From: Paenibacillus silvestris
Lineage (GTDB): Bacteria; Bacillota; Bacilli; Paenibacillales; NBRC-103111
NCBI RefSeq assembly: GCF_009882985.1
Contig: NZ_WTUZ01000039.1
Location: 62,001 to 126,000, forward strand
Direction of reading: 5' to 3'
DNA: 64,000 nucleotides
Shown: one piece after another, positions 9,450 to 17,718 of the stretch
How the letters are laid out: each line of letters opens with the position of its first letter
How positions within the stretch are numbered: the stretch's first letter is position 1
Position numbers and translations under genes: made by a program
Notes under the pieces: model-generated
The model's database searches: none
What the model saw: the letters and a program-made list of their open reading frames with translations, nothing else
Told to the model about the DNA's origin: nothing

Positions 9450-10586
9450 ATGCAAAAGTGGTATCAAATTTTTCACAAAAACACCGGTCTTAGTCCGTAT
9501 ATATGGGTTGTCTTTTACATTCTTCCGTTTTATTTCATATTCCGTTCTTCGGACATGTACCATATTGTCTTAGGCGCAATTATGATTATTGTATTTTTTA
9601 GCTGCTATGTGCTTTCTTTCGTTTCTAAAGGGTGGATTGTGTACTTTTGGACGAGTGTACAAATCATTATTTCAATTATCATGACCTTATTATTCAGTTA
9701 TGTATACTTCTCGCTGTTTTTAGCATTTTTTATAGGCACAATGAAAAGTAAGGCAGGATTTATCACGCTGTACTGCATTCATTTGACAACAACGATTGTG
9801 ACGATTAACTATGGATTAGTATCCGAAAATCCTGTGTTTTTTACGCAATTGCCTTTTATTATTATCTGTGTCATAGGGGTTATTCTCCTTCCGGTCACCA
9901 CGTTCAACCGAAACAGGAGTGAGAAATTGCAAGTACAGCTAGAGGATGCCAATAAACGGATTTCTGAGCTGGTTAAGCTTGAGGAACGTCAAAGGATCGC
10001 TCGAGACTTACACGATACACTTGGTCAAAAGCTCTCACTAATTGGTTTGAAGAGTGACCTAGCCGGGAAATTAATAACCAAAAATCCGACGCAAGCACTA
10101 ATCGAAATTAATGATGTGCGCCAGACCGCTAGAATTGCTTTAAAGGAAGTTAGGGAAATCGTTACTCAAATGCGCGGTAAGAAGCTAGTGGATGAGATGT
10201 TTCGAATCAAGCAGATTCTGAAAGCTGCAGAGATCGACCTCATTGTAGAAGGCGACACGAAGTTAACCAATACATCCCTGATAAATGAAACTGTGCTCAG
10301 CATGTGCTTGAAGGAATCGATCACGAATATTATCAAACATAGCAGTGCAACAACGTGTACAATCTCTATCGAACCTTCATTAAGCGATCTGGTTATCAAG
10401 GTAGGTGACAATGGGATTGGTATGACGAAAGAGTGCCTTACTTTGCTTGGCAACGGATTGCATGGCATGAAAGAGCGGCTGGAGTTTATTAATGGATCTA
10501 TGGACATTGTTTCAAATCAGGGTACGTTAATTGTTATTAAAATACCAAATGCTATCATACCACCAGACAGGGAGGTGAGGCTATGA
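9450..10586 (+). CDS. desK: DesK-like membrane thermosensor histidine kinase
   Basis: A 378-aa kinase with four to five N-terminal membrane segments (about 15-150) and almost no extracellular loops, as expected for a sensor of membrane thickness. A coiled linker (about 155-185) leads to a HisKA_3 domain with ERQRIARDLHDTLGQKLS. The phosphoacceptor is His188, the same number as in B. subtilis DesK. A short HATPase domain follows, with NIIKHS and GDNGIG, then a GLHGMKERLE box. It overlaps desR by 4 nt (ATGA). It should switch between kinase and phosphatase on DesR according to membrane fluidity. Confidence 0.9.
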   Translation: MQKWYQIFHKNTGLSPYIWVVFYILPFYFIFRSSDMYHIVLGAIMIIVFFSCYVLSFVSKGWIVYFWTSVQIIISIIMTLLFSYVYFSLFLAFFIGTMKSKAGFITLYCIHLTTTIVTINYGLVSENPVFFTQLPFIIICVIGVILLPVTTFNRNRSEKLQVQLEDANKRISELVKLEERQRIARDLHDTLGQKLSLIGLKSDLAGKLITKNPTQALIEINDVRQTARIALKEVREIVTQMRGKKLVDEMFRIKQILKAAEIDLIVEGDTKLTNTSLINETVLSMCLKESITNIIKHSSATTCTISIEPSLSDLVIKVGDNGIGMTKECLTLLGNGLHGMKERLEFINGSMDIVSNQGTLIVIKIPNAIIPPDREVRL

Positions 10587-11182
10587 TTCGAATTGTCATT
10601 GCCGAGGACCAACGGATGCTGCTTGGCGCGCTCGCTTCCTTACTCGATTTGGAAGAAGATATGCAGGTCGTAGGCAAAGCAAGCAATGGCGAGGATGCTG
10701 TCAAACTTGTTCAACTGCATAAGCCGGATATTTGTGTGATGGACATCGAGATGCCGATCATGAACGGGTTAGATGCCGCAGAGGCACTTAAGGGATTGGG
10801 TTGCAAGGTCATCATATTGACCACGTTTGCCCGATATGGGTATTTTGAAAGAGCGGTGAAGGCTGGTGCTAACGGTTACTTGTTGAAAGACAGCCCGAGC
10901 GAGGAACTGGCTACTTCGATTCGCAGTATTATGGCTGGAAGGCGAATCTATGCCTCAGAGCTTGTAGACGAAACTTATCATGAGGAAAATCCGTTGACAG
11001 AGAGGGAAAAGGAAGTTCTGACCCTTATTGCCGATGGTAAGAATACGAAGGAAATTGCTGATCACATGTATATTACACGTGGTACAGTTCGTAACTATAT
11101 TTCTGTTATTCTCGATAAGCTCAATGTCAGTAACCGAATTGAGGCTATTATGCGTTTCAAAGAGAAGGGCTGGTTCAAATGA
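10583..11182 (+). CDS. desR: DesR-like response regulator (NarL/LuxR family)
   Basis: A 199-aa regulator. The receiver domain (1-120) has AEDQ, phosphoacceptor Asp54 in VMDIEMP (same number as B. subtilis DesR), ILTTFAR and YLLKDSP. The C-terminal LuxR-type helix-turn-helix (about 135-195) reads LTEREKEVLTLIADGKNTKEIA. Phosphorylated DesR activates des in B. subtilis; the palindromic site before des in this window fits that role. It is followed by a clear terminator, so des-desK-desR forms one unit, possibly with a weaker internal promoter before desK. Confidence 0.92.
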   Translation: MIRIVIAEDQRMLLGALASLLDLEEDMQVVGKASNGEDAVKLVQLHKPDICVMDIEMPIMNGLDAAEALKGLGCKVIILTTFARYGYFERAVKAGANGYLLKDSPSEELATSIRSIMAGRRIYASELVDETYHEENPLTEREKEVLTLIADGKNTKEIADHMYITRGTVRNYISVILDKLNVSNRIEAIMRFKEKGWFK

Positions 11183-11206
11183 GTGAACTTGCAACTTTTG
11201 TAAACG

Positions 11207-11236
11207 AAGCACGAACCGTGAGGTTGGTGCTTTTTT
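11207..11236 (+). terminator. Rho-independent terminator after desR
   Basis: Stem AAGCAC-g-AACC with GGTT-g-GTGCTT, loop GTGA, followed by TTTTTT. It lies 24 nt after the desR stop. Confidence 0.85.
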
Positions 11237-11406
11237 GATATTCAGTCAATAAACATGATACTTGGGTACTGGCTGGAAAGCGCTGAGATTAAATTAAGAG
11301 GTATCCGTGATACAATATAGAGCGGATGGAGCTGATCTTTAGTCTATTTATCCATGTGTATAAGTTTCATGATTTGGGCTGAATTTAATTGCAGGAGGAA
11401 ATCATA

Positions 11407-12084
11407 GTGAGAAACCTGCTTGTTGCAGACGATGATGCGAATATTCGAGAACTCCTTCGCTATGTGATGACGAGAGAAGGGTTTGGGATTTACGAGGCTC
11501 AGGATGGATTGAAAGCGATCGAGCTGATGAAGCAAACACCGATTGATTTAGCGATTGTTGATGTTATGATGCCGAGAATGGATGGACTCGAACTATGTGA
11601 TTATATTCGACAAAATTACGATATCCCCATTATTATGCTTACCGCTCGGGATCAACTGCAAGATAAAGAAAAGGGGTATCTCCAGGGCACCGACGATTAT
11701 CTGACCAAACCATTCGAGCCGGAAGAGTTAGTTTTCAGGGTTAAAGCCTTATTCCGACGATATAATCGAACGTCAAGTGACTTGATTCGTATCAATAGAA
11801 TGACTATTGATCGGAGAAATATTGAGATTTCTGACGGCCAGACCGTATTTATTTTGCCAATGAAGGAATTCGAATTGCTAGCGCAGCTCGCCCAATATCC
11901 AGGTCGCTTGTTCTCCCGCGATGAACTGATTGAGCTTGTTTGGGGAGCCGATTACGAAGGTGATGACCGAACGGTCGATGTACATATTAAGAGGCTTCGT
12001 GAACGATTCGCGGATTACACAGACGATTTCACCATTAGGACGGTTCGCGGGATAGGTTACAAAATTGAGGTGGGAAGGCAATGA
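11407..12084 (+). CDS. hssR: Heme response regulator HssR
   Basis: A 225-aa OmpR-family regulator, the length of Staphylococcus aureus HssR. The receiver has VADDD at its start, phosphoacceptor Asp52 in IVDVMMPRMDG, MLTARD, and a conserved Lys in DYLTKPF. The winged-helix domain (about 125-222) contains PMKEFELLAQL and DRTVDVHIKRLRERF. GTG 11407 is chosen because AGGAGG lies 8 nt upstream; an in-frame TTG at 11389 would place that site inside the gene. It overlaps the kinase by 4 nt. The HssR name rests on the kinase, on the efflux genes that follow, and on the operator before hrtB. Confidence 0.85.
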   Translation: MRNLLVADDDANIRELLRYVMTREGFGIYEAQDGLKAIELMKQTPIDLAIVDVMMPRMDGLELCDYIRQNYDIPIIMLTARDQLQDKEKGYLQGTDDYLTKPFEPEELVFRVKALFRRYNRTSSDLIRINRMTIDRRNIEISDGQTVFILPMKEFELLAQLAQYPGRLFSRDELIELVWGADYEGDDRTVDVHIKRLRERFADYTDDFTIRTVRGIGYKIEVGRQ

Positions 12085-13457
12085 AATCGTTATACTCTCG
12101 AGTCTTCCTAATTACGCTAGCAGTAATCATTGTGAGCAGCATCATCGGTTTTCTCGGGTCAAACCTGTACTATCATGTGAAACTTAAACCCTACAACGAC
12201 GAGAAGTTGATTGGCATCGTGGAGCAGATGAAGCAGTATGCCGAGAAACAACCTGATGACATCGATAGATATCTGCAAAACGCAGCGGCACTTGGTTATC
12301 AACTATTTTTGACAGATGGTCAAGGAAGCGATACCTATTATGGACGTGAATTCCGGGAACATGATTTGGACGATCACGTGAAAGCATCAGTCCTCAGCGG
12401 TAAGTTGTATCATGGTGTGGCAGACTTCCCAAACAAGCCTTTTATCTCTGGCTTTTTTGATAATCGTATGAGCAATACGGTAGGTGTCCTCGTGCATGGC
12501 AGAGATCGAAACTATGCGCTATTCATGCGTCCAGATGTGATCCTGCAATTTGGTGAATTACGTGTATTTTTTGCACTCATTGCTTTGTTCACTATTGCCA
12601 TTAGCATAATACTCTTCTTGATTAGTACAACCTATTTAGTCAAACCGATTACACGCCTATCGGATGCAACGAAACGGATTGCCCAAGGTAACTATCATAG
12701 TAAACTACGAATCAATAGACGGGATGAGATAGGGCAATTGGCGGAACATTTCATGACGATGAGCCGTGAATTGGACAGGGTTGATCAAGCACGTCAACAA
12801 TTTGTATCCAATGTTTCCCATGAAATTCAATCACCACTAACGTCTATTCAAGGATTCGCAGCTGTACTCGCAGATCGCGAACTTCCAACGGATGAACGCA
12901 AGCATTACGCATCGATTATCGAGAAAGAGAGTCGCCATCTATCTTTGCTAAGCAAGCAGTTGCTTCTGCTTTCGTCACTAGAACAAGGGCAAGAAGCAGT
13001 AAACAAGCAAACATTCCTACTACGAGGACAAATTCGCCAAGCCGTCCAAATTCTGCAATGGCAGATGGAGGAGAAGGAGCTGTTGCTGAAGCTTTCTATA
13101 TCTGAAACGATACAACTTCATGGCGATGAAGTGCTGCTTATGCAAGTTTGGATGAACTTGATTGGCAATGCAGTAACACATATCCCAAAGGGAAGAAGTA
13201 TTGAGATACGTGCGGAACTGACCAACTCAATTTGTAAAATATATATTCAGGATACAGGTGACGGTATTGCGCCCGAGCATATCCCTTTTTTGTTTGACCG
13301 CTTCTATAGGGTTGATCGTGCACGCGAGCGTTCTTCTGGAGGAACAGGTCTTGGACTATCGATTGTAAAGAAAATTGTTCAGGTCCATGAGGGAAGTGTG
13401 GAGATAGCCAGTTCGTCTGAAGGAACCATCTTTACTGTAATACTGCCACAGATGTAA
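12081..13457 (+). CDS. hssS: Heme sensor histidine kinase HssS
   Basis: A 458-aa kinase, almost exactly the length of S. aureus HssS. TM1 is near 10-30, followed by an extracellular domain (about 31-160), TM2 near 165-187, HAMP (about 190-240), H-box SNVSHEIQSPLTS with His247, then N-box WMNLIGNAVTH and G-box GGTGLGLSIVK. The extracellular part carries strings I recall from HssS, including YYGREFRE, SGFFDN...NTVG and FMRPD. These, rather than the generic kinase core, support the assignment. It senses heme stress and phosphorylates HssR. Confidence 0.87.
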   Translation: MKSLYSRVFLITLAVIIVSSIIGFLGSNLYYHVKLKPYNDEKLIGIVEQMKQYAEKQPDDIDRYLQNAAALGYQLFLTDGQGSDTYYGREFREHDLDDHVKASVLSGKLYHGVADFPNKPFISGFFDNRMSNTVGVLVHGRDRNYALFMRPDVILQFGELRVFFALIALFTIAISIILFLISTTYLVKPITRLSDATKRIAQGNYHSKLRINRRDEIGQLAEHFMTMSRELDRVDQARQQFVSNVSHEIQSPLTSIQGFAAVLADRELPTDERKHYASIIEKESRHLSLLSKQLLLLSSLEQGQEAVNKQTFLLRGQIRQAVQILQWQMEEKELLLKLSISETIQLHGDEVLLMQVWMNLIGNAVTHIPKGRSIEIRAELTNSICKIYIQDTGDGIAPEHIPFLFDRFYRVDRARERSSGGTGLGLSIVKKIVQVHEGSVEIASSSEGTIFTVILPQM

Positions 13458-13463
13458 TCTGTT

Positions 13464-13496
13464 ATTCATTTGCCGTTCATTTTCGCTTCCTATACT
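13464..13496 (+). promoter_or_regulatory. HssR box and promoter of hrtBA
   Basis: A direct repeat, ATTCATTTG (13464-13472), two bases, then GTTCATTTT (13475-13483), has an 11-bp period. The known S. aureus HssR box is GTTCATATT-N2-GTTCATATT with the same spacing. A TATACT -10 follows at 13491-13496, so the repeat overlaps the -35 region as for an activator. The predicted transcript start is about 20 nt before the hrtB ATG. It lies just after the hssS stop, so hrtBA can be induced separately from hssRS. Confidence 0.78.
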
Positions 13497-13523
13497 TTAG
13501 TCATGACGAAGGAGGGAAGCAAC

Positions 13524-14648
13524 ATGTATTTAGCTATTCGAGAAATGAGATTTGCTAAGGCTCGGTATACATTAATCGCTACAATTATGGTACTTGTTTC
13601 ATTTCTTGTTCTGTTTGTCACGGGTCTTGCACAGGGGCTTGCCTATGATAACGCGGCTTCTGTTAAGAATATGGCTGCAACTCATTTTATCTTGGAACAG
13701 GAATCTAATCACCGATTCACGAGGTCTCAAGTCGATCAAACTCAGCTAGAGAAGGCTGGCTTCCTAGTTGGAGAAGAGAATGCAGAGCCACTTGGTGTGA
13801 AAATGACGACGGTTATACCAGCTGACGGTACGGAGAAAATGGATGTAACTCTACTCGCAGTTAACAGCAGTGGCTGGCTGGCGCCAACCGTAACAGAAGG
13901 TTCACCCCTCTCAGATACAATAAAAGGCCAGGTTCTTGTTGATCAAACGATGTCTGATTCGGGAGTCAAAATAGGCACAGTTCTTGTCGATCAAGCTTCG
14001 GGAACAAACTGGACTGTAAACGGATTTGTGAAGAATGAGTCATTTAGCCATACACCGGCCATTTTTCTAAATAAACAGGATTGGCTTGATCTTCAGAAAC
14101 AGACACTGACTCGGCCAGGAATGAAATCAGCAGATAGTCAAGTTTATAATGCCATTGCGATTAAAAGCACAAACGAGAAAGTCAAGGATATTCAGGCCGC
14201 GCTGCCTAATACTGAGGTTATAACGAAGTCTGAGGCCGTGTCTGCGATTCCTGGTTACAAAGAAGAGCAAGGCTCTCTTATGATGATGATTGTATTCTTG
14301 TTTGTTATTTCAGCTTTTGTTCTGGCTGTTTTCTTTTATGTCATCACGATACAGAAAACCAGTCAATTCGGTATTTTGAAAGCCATCGGTACACGCACAG
14401 CCTATTTAGCTAGGAGTGTGACGATGCAGGTTATGGTTTTATCGGTCGGCAGCTTAGTTATTAGCGTCCTGTTGGTACGATTGTTTGAGGCTTTATTGCC
14501 AAGTTCTATGCCATTTCAATTAGGGTTTTCCACCCTGTCACTGACTAGTTTGTCCTTCGTCATCATGTCTCTTGCAGGCTCACTATTTTCAGTGTGGAAG
14601 GTCGCTAAAATTGATGCCTTGGATGCGATTGGGAGGACAGCAGCATGA
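13524..14648 (+). CDS. hrtB: Heme efflux ABC permease HrtB (FtsX/MacB family)
   Basis: A 374-aa permease with TM1 near 17-38, a large extracellular domain (about 40-245), then three membrane segments (about 255-285, 305-335, 345-370), the MacB/FtsX topology of HrtB. The extracellular core and the C-terminal SVWKVAKIDALDAIGR tail are typical of HrtB-like proteins. ATG 13524 follows AAGGAGG at good spacing; upstream in-frame TTG or ATG codons overlap the operator or lack a site. It overlaps hrtA by 4 nt. Together they protect against toxic heme at the membrane. The name rests on context plus topology. Confidence 0.85.
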   Translation: MYLAIREMRFAKARYTLIATIMVLVSFLVLFVTGLAQGLAYDNAASVKNMAATHFILEQESNHRFTRSQVDQTQLEKAGFLVGEENAEPLGVKMTTVIPADGTEKMDVTLLAVNSSGWLAPTVTEGSPLSDTIKGQVLVDQTMSDSGVKIGTVLVDQASGTNWTVNGFVKNESFSHTPAIFLNKQDWLDLQKQTLTRPGMKSADSQVYNAIAIKSTNEKVKDIQAALPNTEVITKSEAVSAIPGYKEEQGSLMMMIVFLFVISAFVLAVFFYVITIQKTSQFGILKAIGTRTAYLARSVTMQVMVLSVGSLVISVLLVRLFEALLPSSMPFQLGFSTLSLTSLSFVIMSLAGSLFSVWKVAKIDALDAIGRTAA

Positions 14649-15322
14649 AAAACAGACTTGTTTTACAGGCGATTACACGCACTTTTGAAGATGGTGGTAT
14701 GGAAAGGACGATATTGGATCAGTTAAACCTTGAGGTAGCAGAAGGTGAGCTAGTTGCTGTAATGGGACCATCCGGCTCGGGGAAGAGTACATTTCTGTCC
14801 ATTGCTGGAGCGCTTCTTGAACCAACGCTTGGAGATGTGCGACTCGACGGAGAATCGATCATCGGCAAAAACAAACAAGAGCTCTTTGAGATGCGGCTTC
14901 GCAAAATCGGGTTTATTTTTCAGAGCGCCAATTTAATTCCCTACTTGAAGGTTGAAGAGCAGTTGATGCTGGTGGCCAAGCTTGCCGGAATGGACAAGGA
15001 GAAGGCGGCTATAAGAGCAAATGAGCTGCTCGATAAAATGGGACTGTCTCTTCGCCGAACGGCATATCCAGAGAAGCTTTCGGGGGGAGAACGTCAGCGA
15101 GTCGCTATCGCAAGAGCCTTAATGAATGACCCAGCTGTCTTATTTGCCGATGAACCAACAGCAAGCTTAGATGCATCACGAGGGTTGGATGTAGTAAGCA
15201 TGATCGCGAAGCAAGTAAAAGATCAGGGTAAGAGCGCGGTTATGGTTACGCATGATGATCGAGTGTTGCCGCTTTGTGATCGAGTGCTTTACCTTAAGAA
15301 TGGAAGGCTAACCGAGAAATAA
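14645..15322 (+). CDS. hrtA: Heme efflux ABC ATPase HrtA
   Basis: A 225-aa ATPase of the MacB/LolD group. Walker A GPSGSGKST, Q-loop FIFQSANLIPYL, signature LSGGERQRVAIARAL, Walker B VLFADEPTASLD and the H-loop VMVTHDDRV are all intact. The length matches HrtA (about 221 aa). Translationally coupled to hrtB, it powers the efflux pump. No T-rich terminator is obvious immediately downstream. Confidence 0.88.
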   Translation: MKNRLVLQAITRTFEDGGMERTILDQLNLEVAEGELVAVMGPSGSGKSTFLSIAGALLEPTLGDVRLDGESIIGKNKQELFEMRLRKIGFIFQSANLIPYLKVEEQLMLVAKLAGMDKEKAAIRANELLDKMGLSLRRTAYPEKLSGGERQRVAIARALMNDPAVLFADEPTASLDASRGLDVVSMIAKQVKDQGKSAVMVTHDDRVLPLCDRVLYLKNGRLTEK

Positions 15323-15405
15323 TGGAATCTTTAAACCATCTTTTTCTAAAAGCCAAAGTTCACTGATACGGGGAAAATCTGAGCGGGCTCAGAACGCAGT
15401 AGCAC

Positions 15406-15446
15406 AAAACGTACAAACGCCGGTGACCTTAAGCAGGTGACCGGCG
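15406..15446 (-). terminator. Terminator of the VOC gene
   Basis: A strong GC-rich stem (CGCCGGT...ACCGGCG, 15418-15446). On the minus strand it is followed by TTTGTACGTTTTG, which fits termination of the minus-strand gene whose stop lies 9 nt before it. Read-through from hrtA would meet the same stem on the other strand. Confidence 0.65.
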
Positions 15447-15454
15447 ATTCCATA

Positions 15455-15856
15455 TTAGCGTTTCGGCATTTTGCTCTCATCCATGTAAAGCAGATTCCAA
15501 CGATGACCGTCGAGGTCAGCAAATCCTGCGCCATACATCCAGCCGTCAGTTTCACTCGGTTTGCCGAAAATGCTTCCTCCGGCGAACTCTACTTTTTGAA
15601 TAATGGCATCTACTTCTTCTCTGCTCTTAGCGCCAAGGGAAAATATGACTTCTGCGCTGTGGGAAGTATCTGCGGTTTTGGAACCTGTAAATTTCTCGAA
15701 CGTGGCATCCGGGAACAGCAAAATCGTTGTTTGGCCAATGTCAAGCTTGGCTCTCTCGCTACCAAAGCTCACTGCATCGAATCCAATCGCATGGAAAAAG
15801 GCGGTTGACCTCTCAACATCTTTGACCGGCAGGTTAATCCAAATCTCCTGTGACAT
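15455..15856 (-). CDS. VOC (glyoxalase/bleomycin-resistance) family protein
   Basis: A 133-aa single-gene vicinal oxygen chelate fold protein. The N-terminal INLPVKDVERSTAFFHAIGF repeat and C-terminal GAGFADLDGHRWNLLY repeat are typical of the family, which includes lyases, dioxygenases and antibiotic-binding proteins. The substrate cannot be inferred. Its start follows an AGGAGG on the minus strand (about 15862-15870). It is monocistronic and convergent with hrtA. Confidence 0.8.
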   Translation of the reverse strand: MSQEIWINLPVKDVERSTAFFHAIGFDAVSFGSERAKLDIGQTTILLFPDATFEKFTGSKTADTSHSAEVIFSLGAKSREEVDAIIQKVEFAGGSIFGKPSETDGWMYGAGFADLDGHRWNLLYMDESKMPKR

Positions 15857-15957
15857 GGTTATAGCCTCCTAGCATATATTTACAACTACTTCTACTATAC
15901 TCTACTTCTAACAGCGGAAGCGAATCGTGTAATAAAATTTTTAATTCATAAAAACAG

Positions 15958-15997
15958 AAAAAACCAAGCCTATGCGAAATCATAAGTTTGGTTTTTT
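15958..15997 (-). terminator. Terminator, probably bidirectional
   Basis: Stem with A-rich and T-rich flanks, arms starting AAAAAACCAA and ending TTGGTTTTTT (15958-15997). It follows the minus-strand DUF420 gene with a T-run on that strand. Confidence 0.75.
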
Positions 15998-16020
15998 GCG
16001 TTGTCACTTTCACGATTCCC

Positions 16021-16551
16021 TTAGTAATACGGTTCCATCAATAGGAACACGATAACCCCTGTTAAGCTGACATATAGCCAAATCGGCATCGTCCAACGGA
16101 CAATTTTGCGATGTTTATCCAGTTGGTTCGTCCATCCCCATACGAGAGCGAACAAGGCGAGCGGCACGATGATGGCTGCCAGAATACTGTGAGAGATCAG
16201 AATGAAGAAATAAATCGGCCGGATGATGCCTTCACCACCGAATTTCGCCGTCTCCAAAGACAAGTAATGGAACGTTAAGTAGGAGACAAGAAACAACAGT
16301 GTAGAAGAGAAGGCGGAGAGAATGAACCCTTTGTGTAGCTTTACGTTCTTCCGTAGGATCGCGATTAACGCAGCTAGCAGGAAGATGAAGGTGAAGCTGT
16401 TGAGCACCCCATTGATTCTTGGAAAGATAGTAAGGTCGAAGTTGATCTCTCCCTTGTAGCCAATCGGTGAGAAGAACAGGAGTAAAATAACGATATTGGC
16501 AACTAGTGAAATGGTGACGATGGCAGCCGTGTAATTTTTGCTTTTGCTCAT
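16021..16551 (-). CDS. DUF420 family membrane protein (YozB/CtaM-like)
   Basis: A 176-aa protein with five predicted membrane segments (about 8-30, 42-65, 75-100, 113-140, 150-172). Conserved histidines occur in KLHKG, LTFHYLS, ISHSILA and DKHRK, the pattern of the DUF420 family. B. subtilis YozB belongs here, and S. aureus CtaM, another member, is needed for maturation of a heme-copper quinol oxidase. A role in oxidase assembly is therefore plausible but inferred. Start ATG 16551 follows an AAAGGAGA site. It is monocistronic. Confidence 0.82.
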   Translation of the reverse strand: MSKSKNYTAAIVTISLVANIVILLLFFSPIGYKGEINFDLTIFPRINGVLNSFTFIFLLAALIAILRKNVKLHKGFILSAFSSTLLFLVSYLTFHYLSLETAKFGGEGIIRPIYFFILISHSILAAIIVPLALFALVWGWTNQLDKHRKIVRWTMPIWLYVSLTGVIVFLLMEPYY

Positions 16552-16855
16552 ATATACCGAAAATCTCCTTTCCTATCAGGTGGTAATGGCTTCATTATAA
16601 GCGGGTTTGGTCGCTTGGCTATCAGTCGTTGATGTCAAAATAGCGAAATCTTATTGACGATTTATAGTCTTCAGAAGTTTCATCAATTACAGGACATCTT
16701 CCACCATTTACTATAGCCAATTGTTCGCCATACAAAACTTTGACAGACCAAGTGAACCTCCTGGTTAAGGCAAATATCAAAAATACTTCAATAGTAAGTG
16801 AGGATCTGCTAAACTAATTGATCAAACCCTAATATCTTGAACAGGAGTGAATCTA

Positions 16856-17287
16856 ATGGAAATGCATATTTCTAATGAGACGAATAATGAGGACAAGTCC
16901 TATGTAGTAAACAAGTTGATTGAATTTAATATGAGGTACTTTCCTGATGACTTGAAGGGTAGATATCAAGCAATTCATCTATTCTTGAAAAGTGCTGATA
17001 ATAAAACGTGCGGCGGGCTTGTCGGTGAAATATTTCTGAATTTTTTAGAGGTGAAGTATCTTTTTGTGGAAGAAGAATTTCGAAAATTAGGATATGGATT
17101 AAAACTACTAGCAGAAGCTGAAAGATTGGCTAGAGAAAATTTCTGTGACTTTATCAAGTTGGATACCTTAAGCTTTCAAGCGTTAGATTTTTACAAAAAA
17201 CAAGGCTTTGAAGTCTTTGGAACCTTAGAAAATGTTGGTGGACATACTCATTATTATTTAAAAAAGGACCTTGCAGGGGGGATTTAA
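16856..17287 (+). CDS. GNAT family N-acetyltransferase
   Basis: A 143-aa GCN5-related acetyltransferase. Central strands lead to VKYLFVEEEFRKLGYGLKLLAEAERLA, where EFRKLGYG stands for the acetyl-CoA loop (R/Q-x-x-G-x-G). The C-terminal half, ALDFYKKQGFEVFG, is the usual FYxKxGF motif. ATG 16856 is chosen for the AGGAG 8 nt upstream; the GTG at 16847 overlaps that site. It ends 1 nt before the HxlR start and is probably cotranscribed with it. The acetyl acceptor is unknown. Confidence 0.82.
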   Translation: MEMHISNETNNEDKSYVVNKLIEFNMRYFPDDLKGRYQAIHLFLKSADNKTCGGLVGEIFLNFLEVKYLFVEEEFRKLGYGLKLLAEAERLARENFCDFIKLDTLSFQALDFYKKQGFEVFGTLENVGGHTHYYLKKDLAGGI

Positions 17288-17288
17288 A

Positions 17289-17663
17289 ATGATGCAGGAG
17301 CCCGATAAAATTTATAATACGGCGGTAGAAGCCACCCTTGAAGTGATCGGAGGCAAGTGGAAGCCGGTGATTTTGTTCCATCTCACGTTCGGAAAAAGAC
17401 GTAATGGCGAACTGAAGCGGCTGATGCCTGCCATCACGCAAAAAGTGCTTACTCAGCAGCTAGGAGAATTAATAGATGATGGGATCGTGTTCCGTATTTC
17501 GTATAACCAAGTGCCACCAAAGGTTGAGTACAAGTTGACGGACTATGGCTGGAGCTTGAAAGAAATCCTTCATCATATGTGCAAATGGGGAGATGCGCAT
17601 ATCGAAAAGGTATACGGCGATAGAGGAACGGTATTATTTGAACCTCCGCAAAAGGACGAATAA
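17289..17663 (+). CDS. HxlR family transcriptional regulator
   Basis: A 124-aa winged-helix regulator. The typical HxlR core is present: VEATLEVIGGKWKPVILFHL, LKRLMPAITQKVLTQQLGEL as the recognition region, and VPPKVEYKLTDYG as the wing. HxlR proteins bind TACT-N(4-7)-AGTA-like sites and often respond to quinones, aldehydes or disulfide stress. A perfect site of this kind lies before the convergent SDR gene (18870-18885), which makes that gene a likely target. ATG 17289 follows AGGGGGG; another ATG is one codon later. It lacks the Cys near residue 6 used by YodB, so sensing is unclear. Confidence 0.88.
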   Translation: MMQEPDKIYNTAVEATLEVIGGKWKPVILFHLTFGKRRNGELKRLMPAITQKVLTQQLGELIDDGIVFRISYNQVPPKVEYKLTDYGWSLKEILHHMCKWGDAHIEKVYGDRGTVLFEPPQKDE

Positions 17664-17718
17664 GATGAAGAACCGGTCCCTAACGATAAGGAACCGGTAT
17701 GGTGAGTTTATCCTGAGT

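Noticed and set aside
15437..15872. Two + strand open frames over the VOC gene
   Set aside because: The minus-strand VOC protein has clear family motifs and an AGGAGG site. The + frames have neither.
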